Notes: a model not told the origin generated them from the letters alone. Positions 8,482 through 17,101 are shown, counted from the stretch's first letter. The stretch: DNA of 64,000 nucleotides from Gemmatimonadales bacterium (GCA_036265815.1 DATAOI010000011.1:34865-98864), one strand, 5' to 3'. Numbers and translations: made by a program.

Positions 8482-8981
8482 GCCGGGGCGGGGGGGGCAT
8501 GCGGCACCGACTCTACGTGCTCAACAACGCGCTGCTGTTCATGGGCGTCTCGATCTACTTCGGGACCGGCTGGTCCACCGCGATCTTCCAGTTCCCGGTG
8601 ATGCCCTCGATGACGCCGGAGAATTACCGGCTGCACTTCCTCCCTCAGATCGCCGCGGCCACCAATTTCTTCACCTTTCTCGTCTCGCTCATGGTCACCA
8701 CCTGCGTGATCATGATCGTGGTCGAGTGGAAGCGGCCGGGGCGCTGGCTCCCGGTCATGCTGCTGGCCGCCATCATCGGGGCCACCTGTCTCACCTACTT
8801 CGTGATCTTCCCGGTCAACGCCGTGCTCCGGGCCGGGATCACCGACCAGGAGATGCTCAACCAGGTGATCGCCCGCTGGAAGCTCCTGACCGAACTCCGG
8901 GTCGCCATCTGGAGCTTCGAATGGCTGCTGATGATGCTCTGGTTCGGGCGCAAGGCCTATCAGGCGGAGAGCGCCACATGA
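8478..8981 (+). CDS. four-helix membrane protein, DUF1772-like
   Basis: 167 residues with four predicted membrane helices (about residues 13-33, 57-80, 90-112 and 140-158). The pattern WSTAIFQFPVMPSM, then a loop ending in LTYFVIFPVN and RWKLLTELRVAIWSF, resembles DUF1772/anthrone-oxygenase-like small membrane proteins. That would fit an oxidative lipid or polyketide step, but it is inference from layout. Start ATG 8478 overlaps the ADC stop; an alternative ATG is at 8499. The stop overlaps the next gene. Confidence 0.8.
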   Translation: MSRGGGGMRHRLYVLNNALLFMGVSIYFGTGWSTAIFQFPVMPSMTPENYRLHFLPQIAAATNFFTFLVSLMVTTCVIMIVVEWKRPGRWLPVMLLAAIIGATCLTYFVIFPVNAVLRAGITDQEMLNQVIARWKLLTELRVAIWSFEWLLMMLWFGRKAYQAESAT

Positions 8982-9358
8982 TCGAGCGCACCACTCTCCG
9001 GCGCGTGCTGCTGCTCATCGCGGTGCTGACCGTGATCAGCGGGCTGGTGCAGGCGGTTGCGCCGGGCCGTCTGCTGAGCCTGCTCTCCGCCGAATCCACC
9101 GCCACCAGCCGTCACTTCTTCGGGATCGTGGGCATGTTCATGGTCCTGTTCGGGGGCCTGCTCTGGCACGCACTCACCAGCGGCTCGGCGCAACCGATCC
9201 CCGTGTTGTGGGCCGCCCTGCAGAAGTTCGGTGCCTCGGCCGCCGTGGGACTCGGCGTGATGCACGGCGTGTTCTCCCCAGTGGCCCTCGGCGTGGCCGG
9301 CTTCGACCTCCTCTCGGGCATTCTGGCGCTGATGTACTGGTGGATGGTGGCGGAGTGA
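8978..9358 (+). CDS. small four-helix membrane protein
   Basis: 126 residues with helices at about 9-28, 47-63, 82-98 and 103-123. The N terminus is basic and the charge pattern suggests both ends face the cytoplasm. No family was recognised with confidence. It overlaps both neighbours by 4 bp (ATGA and GTGA), so translation is probably coupled to the DUF1772-like protein and the patatin. Confidence 0.75.
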   Translation: MIERTTLRRVLLLIAVLTVISGLVQAVAPGRLLSLLSAESTATSRHFFGIVGMFMVLFGGLLWHALTSGSAQPIPVLWAALQKFGASAAVGLGVMHGVFSPVALGVAGFDLLSGILALMYWWMVAE

Positions 9359-10905
9359 CCCGGCTCGCCGGCAGCCCCCCGGCCGAGTACAGCGGCCCCA
9401 AGCGGTCGCTGATCCTGGCGGGAGGCGGGATGCGGGTGGCCTACCAGGCCGGCGTGCTCCGCGCGTTGTTGGAAGAGGGTCTCTGCTTTCATCACGCCGA
9501 CGGAACCTCCGGCGGGACGATCAACCTCGCCATGCTCTTCTCCGGCCTGTCGCCGGAGGAGATGTGCGATCGCTGGCGGACGCTCCAGGTGAAGGATTTC
9601 GTCTCCTTCCTGCCCCTTCGGGAGTACCTCAAGGGATTCGACGTCCAGGCGATGGGAGATGCCGACGGGATCATCCGAAAGGTCTTTCCCCACCTCGGCA
9701 TCGACCCGGGGCGGATCAACGCCGCCAACGGGATGGCCGGCACCTTCAACGTCTGCAACTACACCAGGAAGACCAACGAGGCCATTCCCCACGACCAGGT
9801 GGACCTCGACCTGCTGGTCGCCGGGATCTCGCTGCCGATCTTCATGCCGGCGGTGGCCCGGAGGGGCAGCCTCTACGTCGACAGCGTCTGGATCAAGGAC
9901 GCCAACCTCATGGAGGCGGTGCGGCGCGGGGCGGACGAGCTCTGGCTGGTCTGGTGCATCGGGAACACGCCGCACTATCGCGACGGGCCGTTCTACCAGT
10001 ACGTGCACATGATCGAGATCTCCGCCAACGGGGCGCTGTTCGAGGAGTTCGACCGCATCCGCGAGATCAACCGGCGGATCGCGGCGGGCGAGCACGTCGA
10101 CGGACGGACCCGTCCCATCATGCTGCACGTGATCCGGCCGGAGTTCCCGCTGCCGCTCGATCCCGACTTCTACCTCGGACGGATCGACGCGGCCACCCTG
10201 ATCGAGATGGGATACCAGGATGCCTGCCGCTATCTCGCTACCCGCGCCCCGACAGGGGTCGCCTTCGAGCCGGGAGTCACTGCCATGAAGCCGTCGGCCG
10301 TCGGCATCACCTTCCGTGAGACCATGGAGGGTCCCTTCGCGCTGGGCGCCGGGACCGCGGAGGAGGGAGCGCGCCAGGGAGAGGCGGTCAAGCCCAAGAC
10401 CATGCTCACGCTGCACGCCACGATCACGATCGAGGACCTGGACGCATTCATCGCCGATTCCCGGCACGGAGGACGGCTCACCGGATCGGTGAGCTTCCCG
10501 CCGATGGGCGATCGGATTCCGGCGCGGACCGGGGTGTTTCGTCTGTTCTCTCCCGCGGAAGACCCGCGGATGCGATACATGGTCTACGAGATGGGCTTCA
10601 CCCACCAGGGCACCGACTACTATCTGGCCGGAAAGAAGCGGGTCAAGGACGATCCGGGGCCGGATCTCTGGGCCGATACCACCACCCTGTTCACCCTGCT
10701 GCATCGCGGCCGGGACGACCAGGGACCCGTCGTCGGTGCGGGCATCCTCAGGCTGAGCATACCGGACCTGATGCGGCTGGTCCCGACGATGCACGCGACC
10801 GGGGCGGAGTCGCTGACCCAATCCGCCGCCGCGCTGGCCCGCTTCGGCAAGTTCTTCCTGGGACAGCTGTGGGAGCGGTACGGTAGCCTTGCCCCACCGC
10901 GTTAG
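9355..10905 (+). CDS. patatin-like phospholipase with extra C-terminal domain
   Basis: 516 residues from GTG 9355, which overlaps the previous stop. The patatin domain (about 15-250) has the oxyanion loop AGGGMR (22-27) and nucleophile elbow GTSGG with Ser52. The second dyad residue is unclear: instead of DGG/DGA there is YVDSVWIKDANL (Asp176 or Asp182). From about residue 315 a second domain begins with ITFRETMEGPFALG and continues through LTGSVSFPPMG and DPGPDLWADTTTLFTLL. I associate this block with multidomain GMC cholesterol-oxidase-like proteins. Likely a lipid acyl hydrolase in the cluster. Confidence 0.85.
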   Translation: MTRLAGSPPAEYSGPKRSLILAGGGMRVAYQAGVLRALLEEGLCFHHADGTSGGTINLAMLFSGLSPEEMCDRWRTLQVKDFVSFLPLREYLKGFDVQAMGDADGIIRKVFPHLGIDPGRINAANGMAGTFNVCNYTRKTNEAIPHDQVDLDLLVAGISLPIFMPAVARRGSLYVDSVWIKDANLMEAVRRGADELWLVWCIGNTPHYRDGPFYQYVHMIEISANGALFEEFDRIREINRRIAAGEHVDGRTRPIMLHVIRPEFPLPLDPDFYLGRIDAATLIEMGYQDACRYLATRAPTGVAFEPGVTAMKPSAVGITFRETMEGPFALGAGTAEEGARQGEAVKPKTMLTLHATITIEDLDAFIADSRHGGRLTGSVSFPPMGDRIPARTGVFRLFSPAEDPRMRYMVYEMGFTHQGTDYYLAGKKRVKDDPGPDLWADTTTLFTLLHRGRDDQGPVVGAGILRLSIPDLMRLVPTMHATGAESLTQSAAALARFGKFFLGQLWERYGSLAPPR

Positions 10906-10920
10906 GGCGGGAGCGCGACC

Positions 10921-11304
10921 GTGACCCGGGAACGCTGGTGGGGATCGCTGATCATCGCCGGCTGGCTGGTGGCGGGCGTGGGCTGGATGCCGTTCGCCGC
11001 CATGTCGGTGTTCCTGCCTCCCATCTCGATTCTTTACTGGACTGTCGTGGGGCTTCCGCTGTACCTGGCCACCTGGCGCTGGCTCCGACCCGGGCTCACC
11101 CGGATGGAGCGGTCGATTCTGGTGGCCGGCGGCCTGGGGTGGCTGCTGATCGATCTCTCCGTCGCCGCGTTGTTCCTCAAGCTGCCCTGGCCGCCCACGC
11201 TGCGTGAGGCCGTGACCCTGACCTGGCTCTACTTCCCTCCCTTTTCCGCACTGCTGTTCGGGGCCACCGTCCTCACCCGCCGGCGCCGGCTGCCGGCGCA
11301 ATGA
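10921..11304 (+). CDS. small four-helix membrane protein
   Basis: 127 residues from GTG 10921 with hydrophobic segments at about 7-30, 32-49, 62-84 and 96-116, and a basic C-terminal RRRRLPAQ. No family was recognised. It follows the patatin by 15 bp, and its stop overlaps the next ATG (ATGA), so it belongs to the same transcription unit. Confidence 0.7.
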   Translation: MTRERWWGSLIIAGWLVAGVGWMPFAAMSVFLPPISILYWTVVGLPLYLATWRWLRPGLTRMERSILVAGGLGWLLIDLSVAALFLKLPWPPTLREAVTLTWLYFPPFSALLFGATVLTRRRRLPAQ

Positions 11305-13187
11305 CCCCTCCACTCCAGGGTGCCCGCGAAGGCAGCGACGCGGTCACCAGCTCGGGCCTTCCGTTCACCCGGAAGAAAATGGTGGACTGGCTGCATCCGA
11401 CGCAGCTGGCGATCACCGCCGTCAAAGCGGCACTCTCGGGCGTCTTCGGCGCCTACACCGACAAGCGCGAGCTGCAGGCAGCCCTGCATCCGTGGACCGG
11501 CAGCCAGATCCGCTACGACGCCGATTACAGCAGTTACACGGGGAAGGATTTCTGGTTCGACTTTGTGGCCGACGTGGGAGATGGGTTCGACTCGACCTAC
11601 TCCATCGCGTGGCTGCTGGCCCGGAGCGAGGTCATCCTGCCCGGTGAGGAGAGGCACCCCCTTCCACAGGGCAGGTTCCTGGTCCTCGGCGGCGACCAGG
11701 TGTACCCCACCGCGAGCCGCCTGGAGTACCAGAACCGATTTCGCGGTCCCTACGAGTCGGCGTTCCCGGGTGAGCCGGATCCCCACACGGACCCGAGTCT
11801 CTTCGCGCTGCCTGGCAATCACGACTGGTACGACGGCCTGACCAGCTTCATCCGGCTCTTCTGCCAGGAGCGCGGGATCGGCCGCTGGGCCACGCATCAG
11901 ACCATGAGCTACTTCGCGCTCAAGCTGCCGAGCCGGTGGTGGCTCTGGGGCGTCGACATCCAACTCGAGTCGGACATCGACCGGCCGCAGATGCAGTTCT
12001 TCGACGCGGTCGCCAAGCAGATGCTGGTGGAGAGTCCCGCGGGCGAGGCCCCGCGCCTGATCCTTTGTACCGGCCAGCCGAGCTGGACGGAGTGCGGCCC
12101 GGAACCTCCCGACGGCCGTGGCATCCGCCACCCTGAGCCGGACCTGTTCGACAACGAGGCGTTCTTCGAGGACCGCATCATCCGGCGCAACGGCATCAGG
12201 CTGGCGGTGACGCTCTCGGGGGACCTGCATCACTACATGCGCTACACCGAGGCGCAGGAGCCGACGGGAGCCGCGGCGCCGGAGCAGGCCACGCAGCGGA
12301 TCACATCCGGGGGCGGGGGCGCCTATCTCTACCCCACGCACCATATGCCCAAAGTGATCGAGCTGCCCGAGGGCATCTCCAAGGTACGCTACCAGCGGCA
12401 GGTGATGTTCCCCGATGAAGCCGAGTCCCGCCGGCTGGCCCACGGCGTCGGGTGGCTGCCGTTCCGGAACCGCTGGTTCACCTTCTTCCTGGGCATGGTG
12501 TACCTGATCTATGCCTGGACGCTGCAGAGCGCCAGCAAGGCCCATCCGATCTGCCCCCATGCCGGCCCTGGCACCGACTCGCTGATGGAGTGCATTCAGA
12601 GTCTCGGGGTCCGCAGTCTCGGCGAGGTACTCCTGGCCTTCGGGAAGGTCCTGCAGCACAGCCCCTCGAACGTGGTGTTCGGCGCGTTCGTGATCGTTGG
12701 GCTGTATTTGTTTCGTGCCTCGGAGGATCACTCGTGGACCCGCTGGTTCGGGGCCCTGCACGGCGTCGCGCATCTCGGGCTCTGCGCGCTCCTGATCTGG
12801 GGGATCTCGATCCTCGACCTGCGGGTCCGACATATGGAGGTCGACAGCCTGTGGCAGGCCCTCTGCTTCGGAGGGCTGATGCTGCTCGGCGGCGGCATCG
12901 CCGGCGCGTGGCTCTTCGCCGGGTACCTCTGGGCCGCGAGTAAGGACCACGCGTGCCACATGAATGAAGTCTTCTCCTCGCAGCACCTCGCCGGGTACAA
13001 GAACTTTCTTCGCCTGCGGATCAGCCCGGACGGGCTCTTGACGATCCACGCGATCGGCGTGCCCCAGGTTCCGACCGGAGACGCCTGGGTCGAGCGGGTG
13101 TCACCGGACCCCGGCGAGTCGCAGTTCGCGCCGCCCGAGAACACCATCGCCGTGCGCCGCATCGACGGTCCGATCCTTTGTCGTTGA
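11301..13187 (+). CDS. membrane-anchored metallophosphoesterase-like protein
   Basis: 628 residues. The N-terminal half is calcineurin-like: DVGDGFDS (motif I position), GGDQVYPT (II), LPGNHDWYDG (III, about residues 170-180), then SGDLHHYMRY (about 303-312). Motif I lacks the usual His, which may reduce or change metal binding. The C-terminal half (about 390-560) has four hydrophobic helices. The protein ends in a soluble ~70-residue domain containing HMNEVFSSQHLAGYKNFLRL. Probably a membrane phosphoesterase acting on a lipid intermediate of this cluster. It overlaps the upstream gene by 4 bp. Confidence 0.8.
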   Translation: MTPPLQGAREGSDAVTSSGLPFTRKKMVDWLHPTQLAITAVKAALSGVFGAYTDKRELQAALHPWTGSQIRYDADYSSYTGKDFWFDFVADVGDGFDSTYSIAWLLARSEVILPGEERHPLPQGRFLVLGGDQVYPTASRLEYQNRFRGPYESAFPGEPDPHTDPSLFALPGNHDWYDGLTSFIRLFCQERGIGRWATHQTMSYFALKLPSRWWLWGVDIQLESDIDRPQMQFFDAVAKQMLVESPAGEAPRLILCTGQPSWTECGPEPPDGRGIRHPEPDLFDNEAFFEDRIIRRNGIRLAVTLSGDLHHYMRYTEAQEPTGAAAPEQATQRITSGGGGAYLYPTHHMPKVIELPEGISKVRYQRQVMFPDEAESRRLAHGVGWLPFRNRWFTFFLGMVYLIYAWTLQSASKAHPICPHAGPGTDSLMECIQSLGVRSLGEVLLAFGKVLQHSPSNVVFGAFVIVGLYLFRASEDHSWTRWFGALHGVAHLGLCALLIWGISILDLRVRHMEVDSLWQALCFGGLMLLGGGIAGAWLFAGYLWAASKDHACHMNEVFSSQHLAGYKNFLRLRISPDGLLTIHAIGVPQVPTGDAWVERVSPDPGESQFAPPENTIAVRRIDGPILCR

Positions 13188-13200
13188 GGAGGATGCCTGG

Positions 13201-14787
13201 ATGGCCAATCAGTTCGACGTGATCATCATCGGCAGCGGCTTCGGAGGGGCGGTGACGGCGTGCCGCCTGGCGGAGCGTGGGTTCAAGCGGATCCTGGTGC
13301 TGGAGCGCGGGCGGGAGTGGAATCCCGACAACTACCCGTGGAAGTCAGGCCACTGGACGTACAATCCCGACTGCCCAGAACACGAGAGCGGGTGGCTCGA
13401 CCTCCGAATCCTGGACGATATGGTGGTGGCCCAGGGAGCCGGCGTGGGCGGAGGGTCGCTGATCTACGCCAACGTCTCCATCGAGGCCAAGCCGGACCTG
13501 TTCAATCGGGGGTGGCCGCCCGAGATCACCTACCAGGAGCTCGCGCCCTACTACCGGGCGGCGGGGGCCATGCTGAAGGTGGCGGAGCTGCCGGACAATC
13601 AGCTCACCGAGCGCTTCAAGCTCATGCGTGAGGCGGCGCAGAAGATCGGTGCGGGGGAGCGGTTCCGGAAGCTCTCCCTGGCGGTCACCTTCAGCGACAC
13701 CTGGAATTACGGTCTGGAGGACCGGTTCGACGAGCGGCACTCCGTCACCTGGGCCAACGAGCACGGCAAGACCCAGGGAACCTGCGTGCACCGGGGGTAC
13801 TGCGACATCGGCTGCCCGGTGCAGGCGAAGAACACGCTGGACCTCAACTATCTCGCTCGGGCCGCGCGGCTCGGCGCCGAGATTCGCGCGCTCCACTTGG
13901 CGCGCGCGATCGAGCCGATCGAGCAGGGATACCGGGTACGGTTCGACGTCATCGATCCGGACCGGCACACCCGGACTCCGGGTATGCATACGGCCGACCG
14001 CGTCATTCTCGCCGCCGGCTCGCTGGGTTCCACCGAACTGCTCCTCCGCTGCCGGGACCAGTACCGGACCCTGCCGCGACTGAGCCCGTTCCTGGGGAAG
14101 AACTGGAGCTCGAACGGCGACTTCCTGACGCCGGCGTTCTATTCGAAGCGCGAGCCGCCGGTCTCGCCCAGCCACGGGCCGACCATCACGGCCGGCATCG
14201 ATTTTCTCGACGGCCCACCGGGCGCGGCGTTCCTCATCGAGGACGGCGGAATTCCGGACCTGCTCAAGGCCTACCTCGATGGCCGGCTCAACGGCCGTGG
14301 CGGGAGCCTGCAGGCCCGCACCTTCCTGCACGGGCTGCGTGAGGCGGCGCTCGAGCGCGATGCCCTCGCCCGGATGATGCCCTGGTTTGCCCAGGGGGTC
14401 GACGCGGCCGACGGACGCCTCTACCTCGGTCGCAAGTGGTACGCGCCGTGGCGGCGGGCCCTCAAGCTCAACTGGGACGTCGACCGCTCCGCCACCATGA
14501 TCCAGGCGATCGTGGCCATGCACCTCCGTCTGAGCCAGGCGACCGGCGGCCATCCCTGGGTGCCGCCGACCTGGACCGTGCTCAAGAACCTGGTGACGCC
14601 CCATCCGCTGGGCGGCTGCAACGTCGGCATCACCCAGTCTGACGGTGTGGTCGATCACCGGGGCGCCGTCTTCGGCTATCCTGGTCTGTACGTCGCGGAT
14701 GGCGCTATCATCCCCGAGGCGGTCGGATTGAATCCCTCCCGCACCATCGCCGCCCTGGCGGAGCGGATTGCGGCGCTCATGAGCTGA
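13201..14787 (+). CDS. GMC oxidoreductase, cholesterol-oxidase type
   Basis: 528 residues. The FAD dinucleotide fold is at the N terminus: DVIIIGSGFGGAV with GxGxxG at 11-16. GAGVGGGSLIYANV (about 80-93) is the GMC signature. A Cys-containing loop CVHRGYCDIGC (about 198-208) follows. The C terminus has VTPHPLGGCNVG and PEAVGLNPSRTIAALAERIA, the FAD/active-site His-Asn region. This set matches bacterial cholesterol oxidase-like enzymes (3-beta-hydroxysteroid or other secondary alcohol oxidation). GAGGAG lies 8 bp before ATG. It ends the nine-gene cluster, so the substrate is likely a lipid alcohol. Confidence 0.92.
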   Translation: MANQFDVIIIGSGFGGAVTACRLAERGFKRILVLERGREWNPDNYPWKSGHWTYNPDCPEHESGWLDLRILDDMVVAQGAGVGGGSLIYANVSIEAKPDLFNRGWPPEITYQELAPYYRAAGAMLKVAELPDNQLTERFKLMREAAQKIGAGERFRKLSLAVTFSDTWNYGLEDRFDERHSVTWANEHGKTQGTCVHRGYCDIGCPVQAKNTLDLNYLARAARLGAEIRALHLARAIEPIEQGYRVRFDVIDPDRHTRTPGMHTADRVILAAGSLGSTELLLRCRDQYRTLPRLSPFLGKNWSSNGDFLTPAFYSKREPPVSPSHGPTITAGIDFLDGPPGAAFLIEDGGIPDLLKAYLDGRLNGRGGSLQARTFLHGLREAALERDALARMMPWFAQGVDAADGRLYLGRKWYAPWRRALKLNWDVDRSATMIQAIVAMHLRLSQATGGHPWVPPTWTVLKNLVTPHPLGGCNVGITQSDGVVDHRGAVFGYPGLYVADGAIIPEAVGLNPSRTIAALAERIAALMS

Positions 14788-14788
14788 G

Positions 14789-14803
14789 GCCCGAACCTCG
14801 GGC
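14789..14803 (+). terminator. short hairpin after the GMC gene (possible terminator)
   Basis: GCCCGA-ACC-TCGGGC is a perfect 6-bp stem two bases after the GMC stop codon. There is no T tract, so an intrinsic terminator is only tentative; it could aid Rho-dependent ending of the cluster transcript. Confidence 0.35.
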
Positions 14804-14869
14804 GTCGCCTCTCCGCCAGATGGGAGATAGATTGCTGCGCGCAGCACACCGACACCAGAGGGGACCGGC

Positions 14870-15259
14870 ATGAAATTCATGCTCCTGATCTACAACGATC
14901 CCACGATGCTCGATTCTCTGCCTGCCGGCCAGGCCGACGCGATGATGCGCGAGTGCCTGGGGCACGCCGATGACCTCCGCCAGCACGGGCGTCTGATCGA
15001 CTCCCAGATGCTCGAGGACACCGACAGGGCGAAGTCACTCCGCATCCGCCATGGGCGTCCCAGCGTGACCGACGGGCCGTTCAGCGAGGCCAAGGAAGTG
15101 CTGGGCGGCTTCAATCTGATCGAGGCGGAAAACATGGATGATGCGGTCCGGATCGCCGCAGAGTTCCCTTGGGCGCGCACCGGGTGTGTGGAGATTCGTC
15201 CGGTGCGCGACATCAGCGGGGTCCGGAGACGGGTGGGCGCGTCCAGCCCCGCGGCCTAG
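14870..15259 (+). CDS. YCII/DGPF-domain protein
   Basis: 129 residues of dimeric alpha-beta barrel type: MKFMLLIYND at the start, then the family hallmark TDGPFSEAKEVLGGF (about residues 64-78) and a final strand CVEIRPV. DGPF proteins usually sit next to ECF sigma factors, but none is here, so the role is open. GAGGGGACCGGC precedes the ATG. Confidence 0.9.
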   Translation: MKFMLLIYNDPTMLDSLPAGQADAMMRECLGHADDLRQHGRLIDSQMLEDTDRAKSLRIRHGRPSVTDGPFSEAKEVLGGFNLIEAENMDDAVRIAAEFPWARTGCVEIRPVRDISGVRRRVGASSPAA

Positions 15260-15269
15260 GGGTCGCGGG

Positions 15270-15569
15270 TCACCCTCCGGCCTGACCTGCGGCGTCCGGC
15301 GTGAGCAGGCCGCGAAACTCGGGATGCCGCGCGATCCAGGTGCCCACGTACCAGCAGGTCGGTATCACCATCCGGCCTTCCGTTCGCGCATGGGTGAGGG
15401 CGGCCTCGACCAGGGCGCCGCCGATGCCCCGCCCCCGGGCCGCTGGCGGCACGTACGTGCTTCGAATGTCCAGCGCGCCCGTTGCCGTGATCCGATAGGT
15501 CAGGACCGCGTCGCCCTGGGGCAGTCGCGTCACGAAGCGATGGTGTGCGAGGTTGTGTTCGACGTGCAT
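15270..15569 (-). CDS. YjdJ-type GNAT N-acetyltransferase
   Basis: 99 residues starting MHVEHNLAHHRF after a clear AGAGGAG. This is the compact GNAT subfamily: strand pattern RFVTRLPQGDAVLTY, then the acetyl-CoA loop ARGRGIGGALVEAALTHAR (about 52-70), ending with CWYVGTWIARHPEF. A paralogue with the same architecture is at 19855-20148. Converges on the YCII gene. The substrate is unknown. Confidence 0.88.
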   Translation of the reverse strand: MHVEHNLAHHRFVTRLPQGDAVLTYRITATGALDIRSTYVPPAARGRGIGGALVEAALTHARTEGRMVIPTCWYVGTWIARHPEFRGLLTPDAAGQAGG

Positions 15570-15636
15570 GGCCGCGCCGCTCCTCTCTGGGCGGAGCCTA
15601 GCCGCATAGGCGCCCCAGGGCCAGGAGGGATGCGCG

Positions 15637-16284
15637 ATGCCCCGTTGCCACTGTGAGGCCACGAACCGCCACTTCACTCCCGCGCGGGCTCGGCAGGATC
15701 TGGTCACCTACCAGCGCCGCGGCCCGACCGGCACCGCCCGGCTGATCCTGCAGGGCTTGAGGGACGTGAGCCTGGCCGCCGACACCGTGCTCGACGTCGG
15801 CGCCGGGATCGGGGTGCTGCACCACGAGCTGCTCGAGCGCGGCGTGCAGCGAGCGGTGCACCTCGAGGTAGCCAGCGCATATCTCGAGGCGGCACAGGAG
15901 GAGACCGCGCGCAGGGGTCACCAGCACCGCGTGCACTTTCACCGGGGTGACATCACGAGCCTGGCCCCCGAGCTCGCGTCCGCCGACCTGGTGACCTTGG
16001 ACCGGGTGCTGTGCTGCTCCCCGGACCTCGAGGCCCTGATCGAAGTCTCGGCCCGGAAGGCGAAACGATATTTTGCGCTGAGCTACCCGCACGACTACTG
16101 GTACGTCCGCGGACGCGTCCGGCTGCAGAACGCCCGGCGCCGGTGGACCGGGGATCCATTCCGATTCTTCGTGCACCCGGTGCACCGGATCCGATCGCTC
16201 ATTCGGGCCGCCGGCTTCCAGGTGCGGCGCGCGCGCTGGAATCTCAACTGGGAAGTCGTGATCTGCACCCGCGACGCGATGTGA
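15637..16284 (+). CDS. SAM-dependent methyltransferase
   Basis: 215 residues, class I Rossmann methyltransferase. TVLDVGAGIGVLHHELL (about 49-65) is motif I, HRGDITSLAPEL (about 107-118) is the acidic loop, and LDRVLCCSPD (about 126-135) is the motif IV region. The overall pattern resembles the Mg-protoporphyrin O-methyltransferase-like group, but no pigment genes are nearby and the substrate is unknown. It is divergent from the GNAT at 15270-15569, with the promoters probably in the short space between them. Confidence 0.85.
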   Translation: MPRCHCEATNRHFTPARARQDLVTYQRRGPTGTARLILQGLRDVSLAADTVLDVGAGIGVLHHELLERGVQRAVHLEVASAYLEAAQEETARRGHQHRVHFHRGDITSLAPELASADLVTLDRVLCCSPDLEALIEVSARKAKRYFALSYPHDYWYVRGRVRLQNARRRWTGDPFRFFVHPVHRIRSLIRAAGFQVRRARWNLNWEVVICTRDAM

Positions 16285-16312
16285 GGCCATGCGTCCGGAC
16301 CACCTACCGTCT

Positions 16313-16738
16313 ATGAACATTCGGCCGTACCGGTCCAGCGATCGTGCCGAGTGGCAGCGGATGCGCCAGGCGCTGTGGCCCGATCAGACCTCGGCGGATA
16401 TGGATGAGTGGCTCGCGCGGCCGGACGCGGCGGTGCTGGTGGCGGAGAGGCCGGGCGGCGGGCTCGGTGGATTCGCGGAGGTGGGCGAGCGCAGCATCGC
16501 GCAGGGCTGCAGCACCAGTCCGGTGGCCTATCTCGAGGGATGGTATGTCGACCCCGACCTGCGGGGCCAGCAGGTTGGTGCCGGCCTGCTGCAGGCGATA
16601 GAGGCCTGGGCCCGACGGGCAGGCTACCGAGAGCTCGCGTCCGATACGACGCTGGGGAACGAAGCGTCTCAGCGGGCTCACCAGGCGTTGGGCTTCATCG
16701 AAGTAGAGCGTGCGGTGCAGTATCGGAAGCCACTGTGA
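16313..16738 (+). CDS. AAC(6')-I-like GNAT acetyltransferase
   Basis: 141 residues. The whole frame reads like chromosomal aminoglycoside 6'-N-acetyltransferases: MNIRPYRSSDRAEW at the start, STSPVAYLEGWYVDPDLRGQ (about 71-90), ELASDTTLGNEASQRAHQAL (about 111-130) and the ending VERAVQYRKPL. The family acetylates 6'-amino groups of aminoglycosides. Activity here is not shown and may be on another amine. ATG 16313 is chosen from family length; ATG 16289 is possible. Confidence 0.85.
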   Translation: MNIRPYRSSDRAEWQRMRQALWPDQTSADMDEWLARPDAAVLVAERPGGGLGGFAEVGERSIAQGCSTSPVAYLEGWYVDPDLRGQQVGAGLLQAIEAWARRAGYRELASDTTLGNEASQRAHQALGFIEVERAVQYRKPL

Positions 16739-16774
16739 CTCACTCTGACCACTCTCGAGGCGCCGCCTAGACCG

Positions 16775-17056
16775 ATGCTCAAGCCGGGTCCTGTCCGCCC
16801 TTTCTTCCGGCTCCTCGGCTGGGTCGTCGGGCCGCTGCTTCTCGCTGCAGGGGCGCTCCTCGTGCTGCTCGACCTGCGTGGCGTGTTTGCCGCCGGATGG
16901 CCGCCCTGGTCGCGCCGGATTCATCCCGGCCTCTGGCTCGGGCTGGGCAATCTCGCCCTCGGGTGGATCGTGCTGCGTGGCGCGCGAACCGGATCAGATC
17001 CCTACGTCATTCCCGATGAGAGCGATGCCAGCGAGCGAGACCAGAGCCGGAGATAA
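16775..17056 (+). CDS. small two-helix membrane protein
   Basis: 93 residues with two hydrophobic segments (about 14-34 and 50-66) separated by a basic loop (WSRRIHPG), and a polar tail rich in Asp/Ser/Arg. No family was recognised. It begins 37 bp after the AAC(6')-like gene and ends just before the MOSC gene. Confidence 0.6.
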   Translation: MLKPGPVRPFFRLLGWVVGPLLLAAGALLVLLDLRGVFAAGWPPWSRRIHPGLWLGLGNLALGWIVLRGARTGSDPYVIPDESDASERDQSRR

Positions 17057-17101
17057 TCCAGTTTGAGACTCGGGATCGATGCCGATGCGGCACCGAGGGA
17101 C

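Noticed and set aside
9112..11313. 733-codon minus-strand open frame
   Set aside because: Antisense to the patatin and membrane genes of the cluster; composition is Arg/Gly/Pro/His-rich shadow sequence with no domain.
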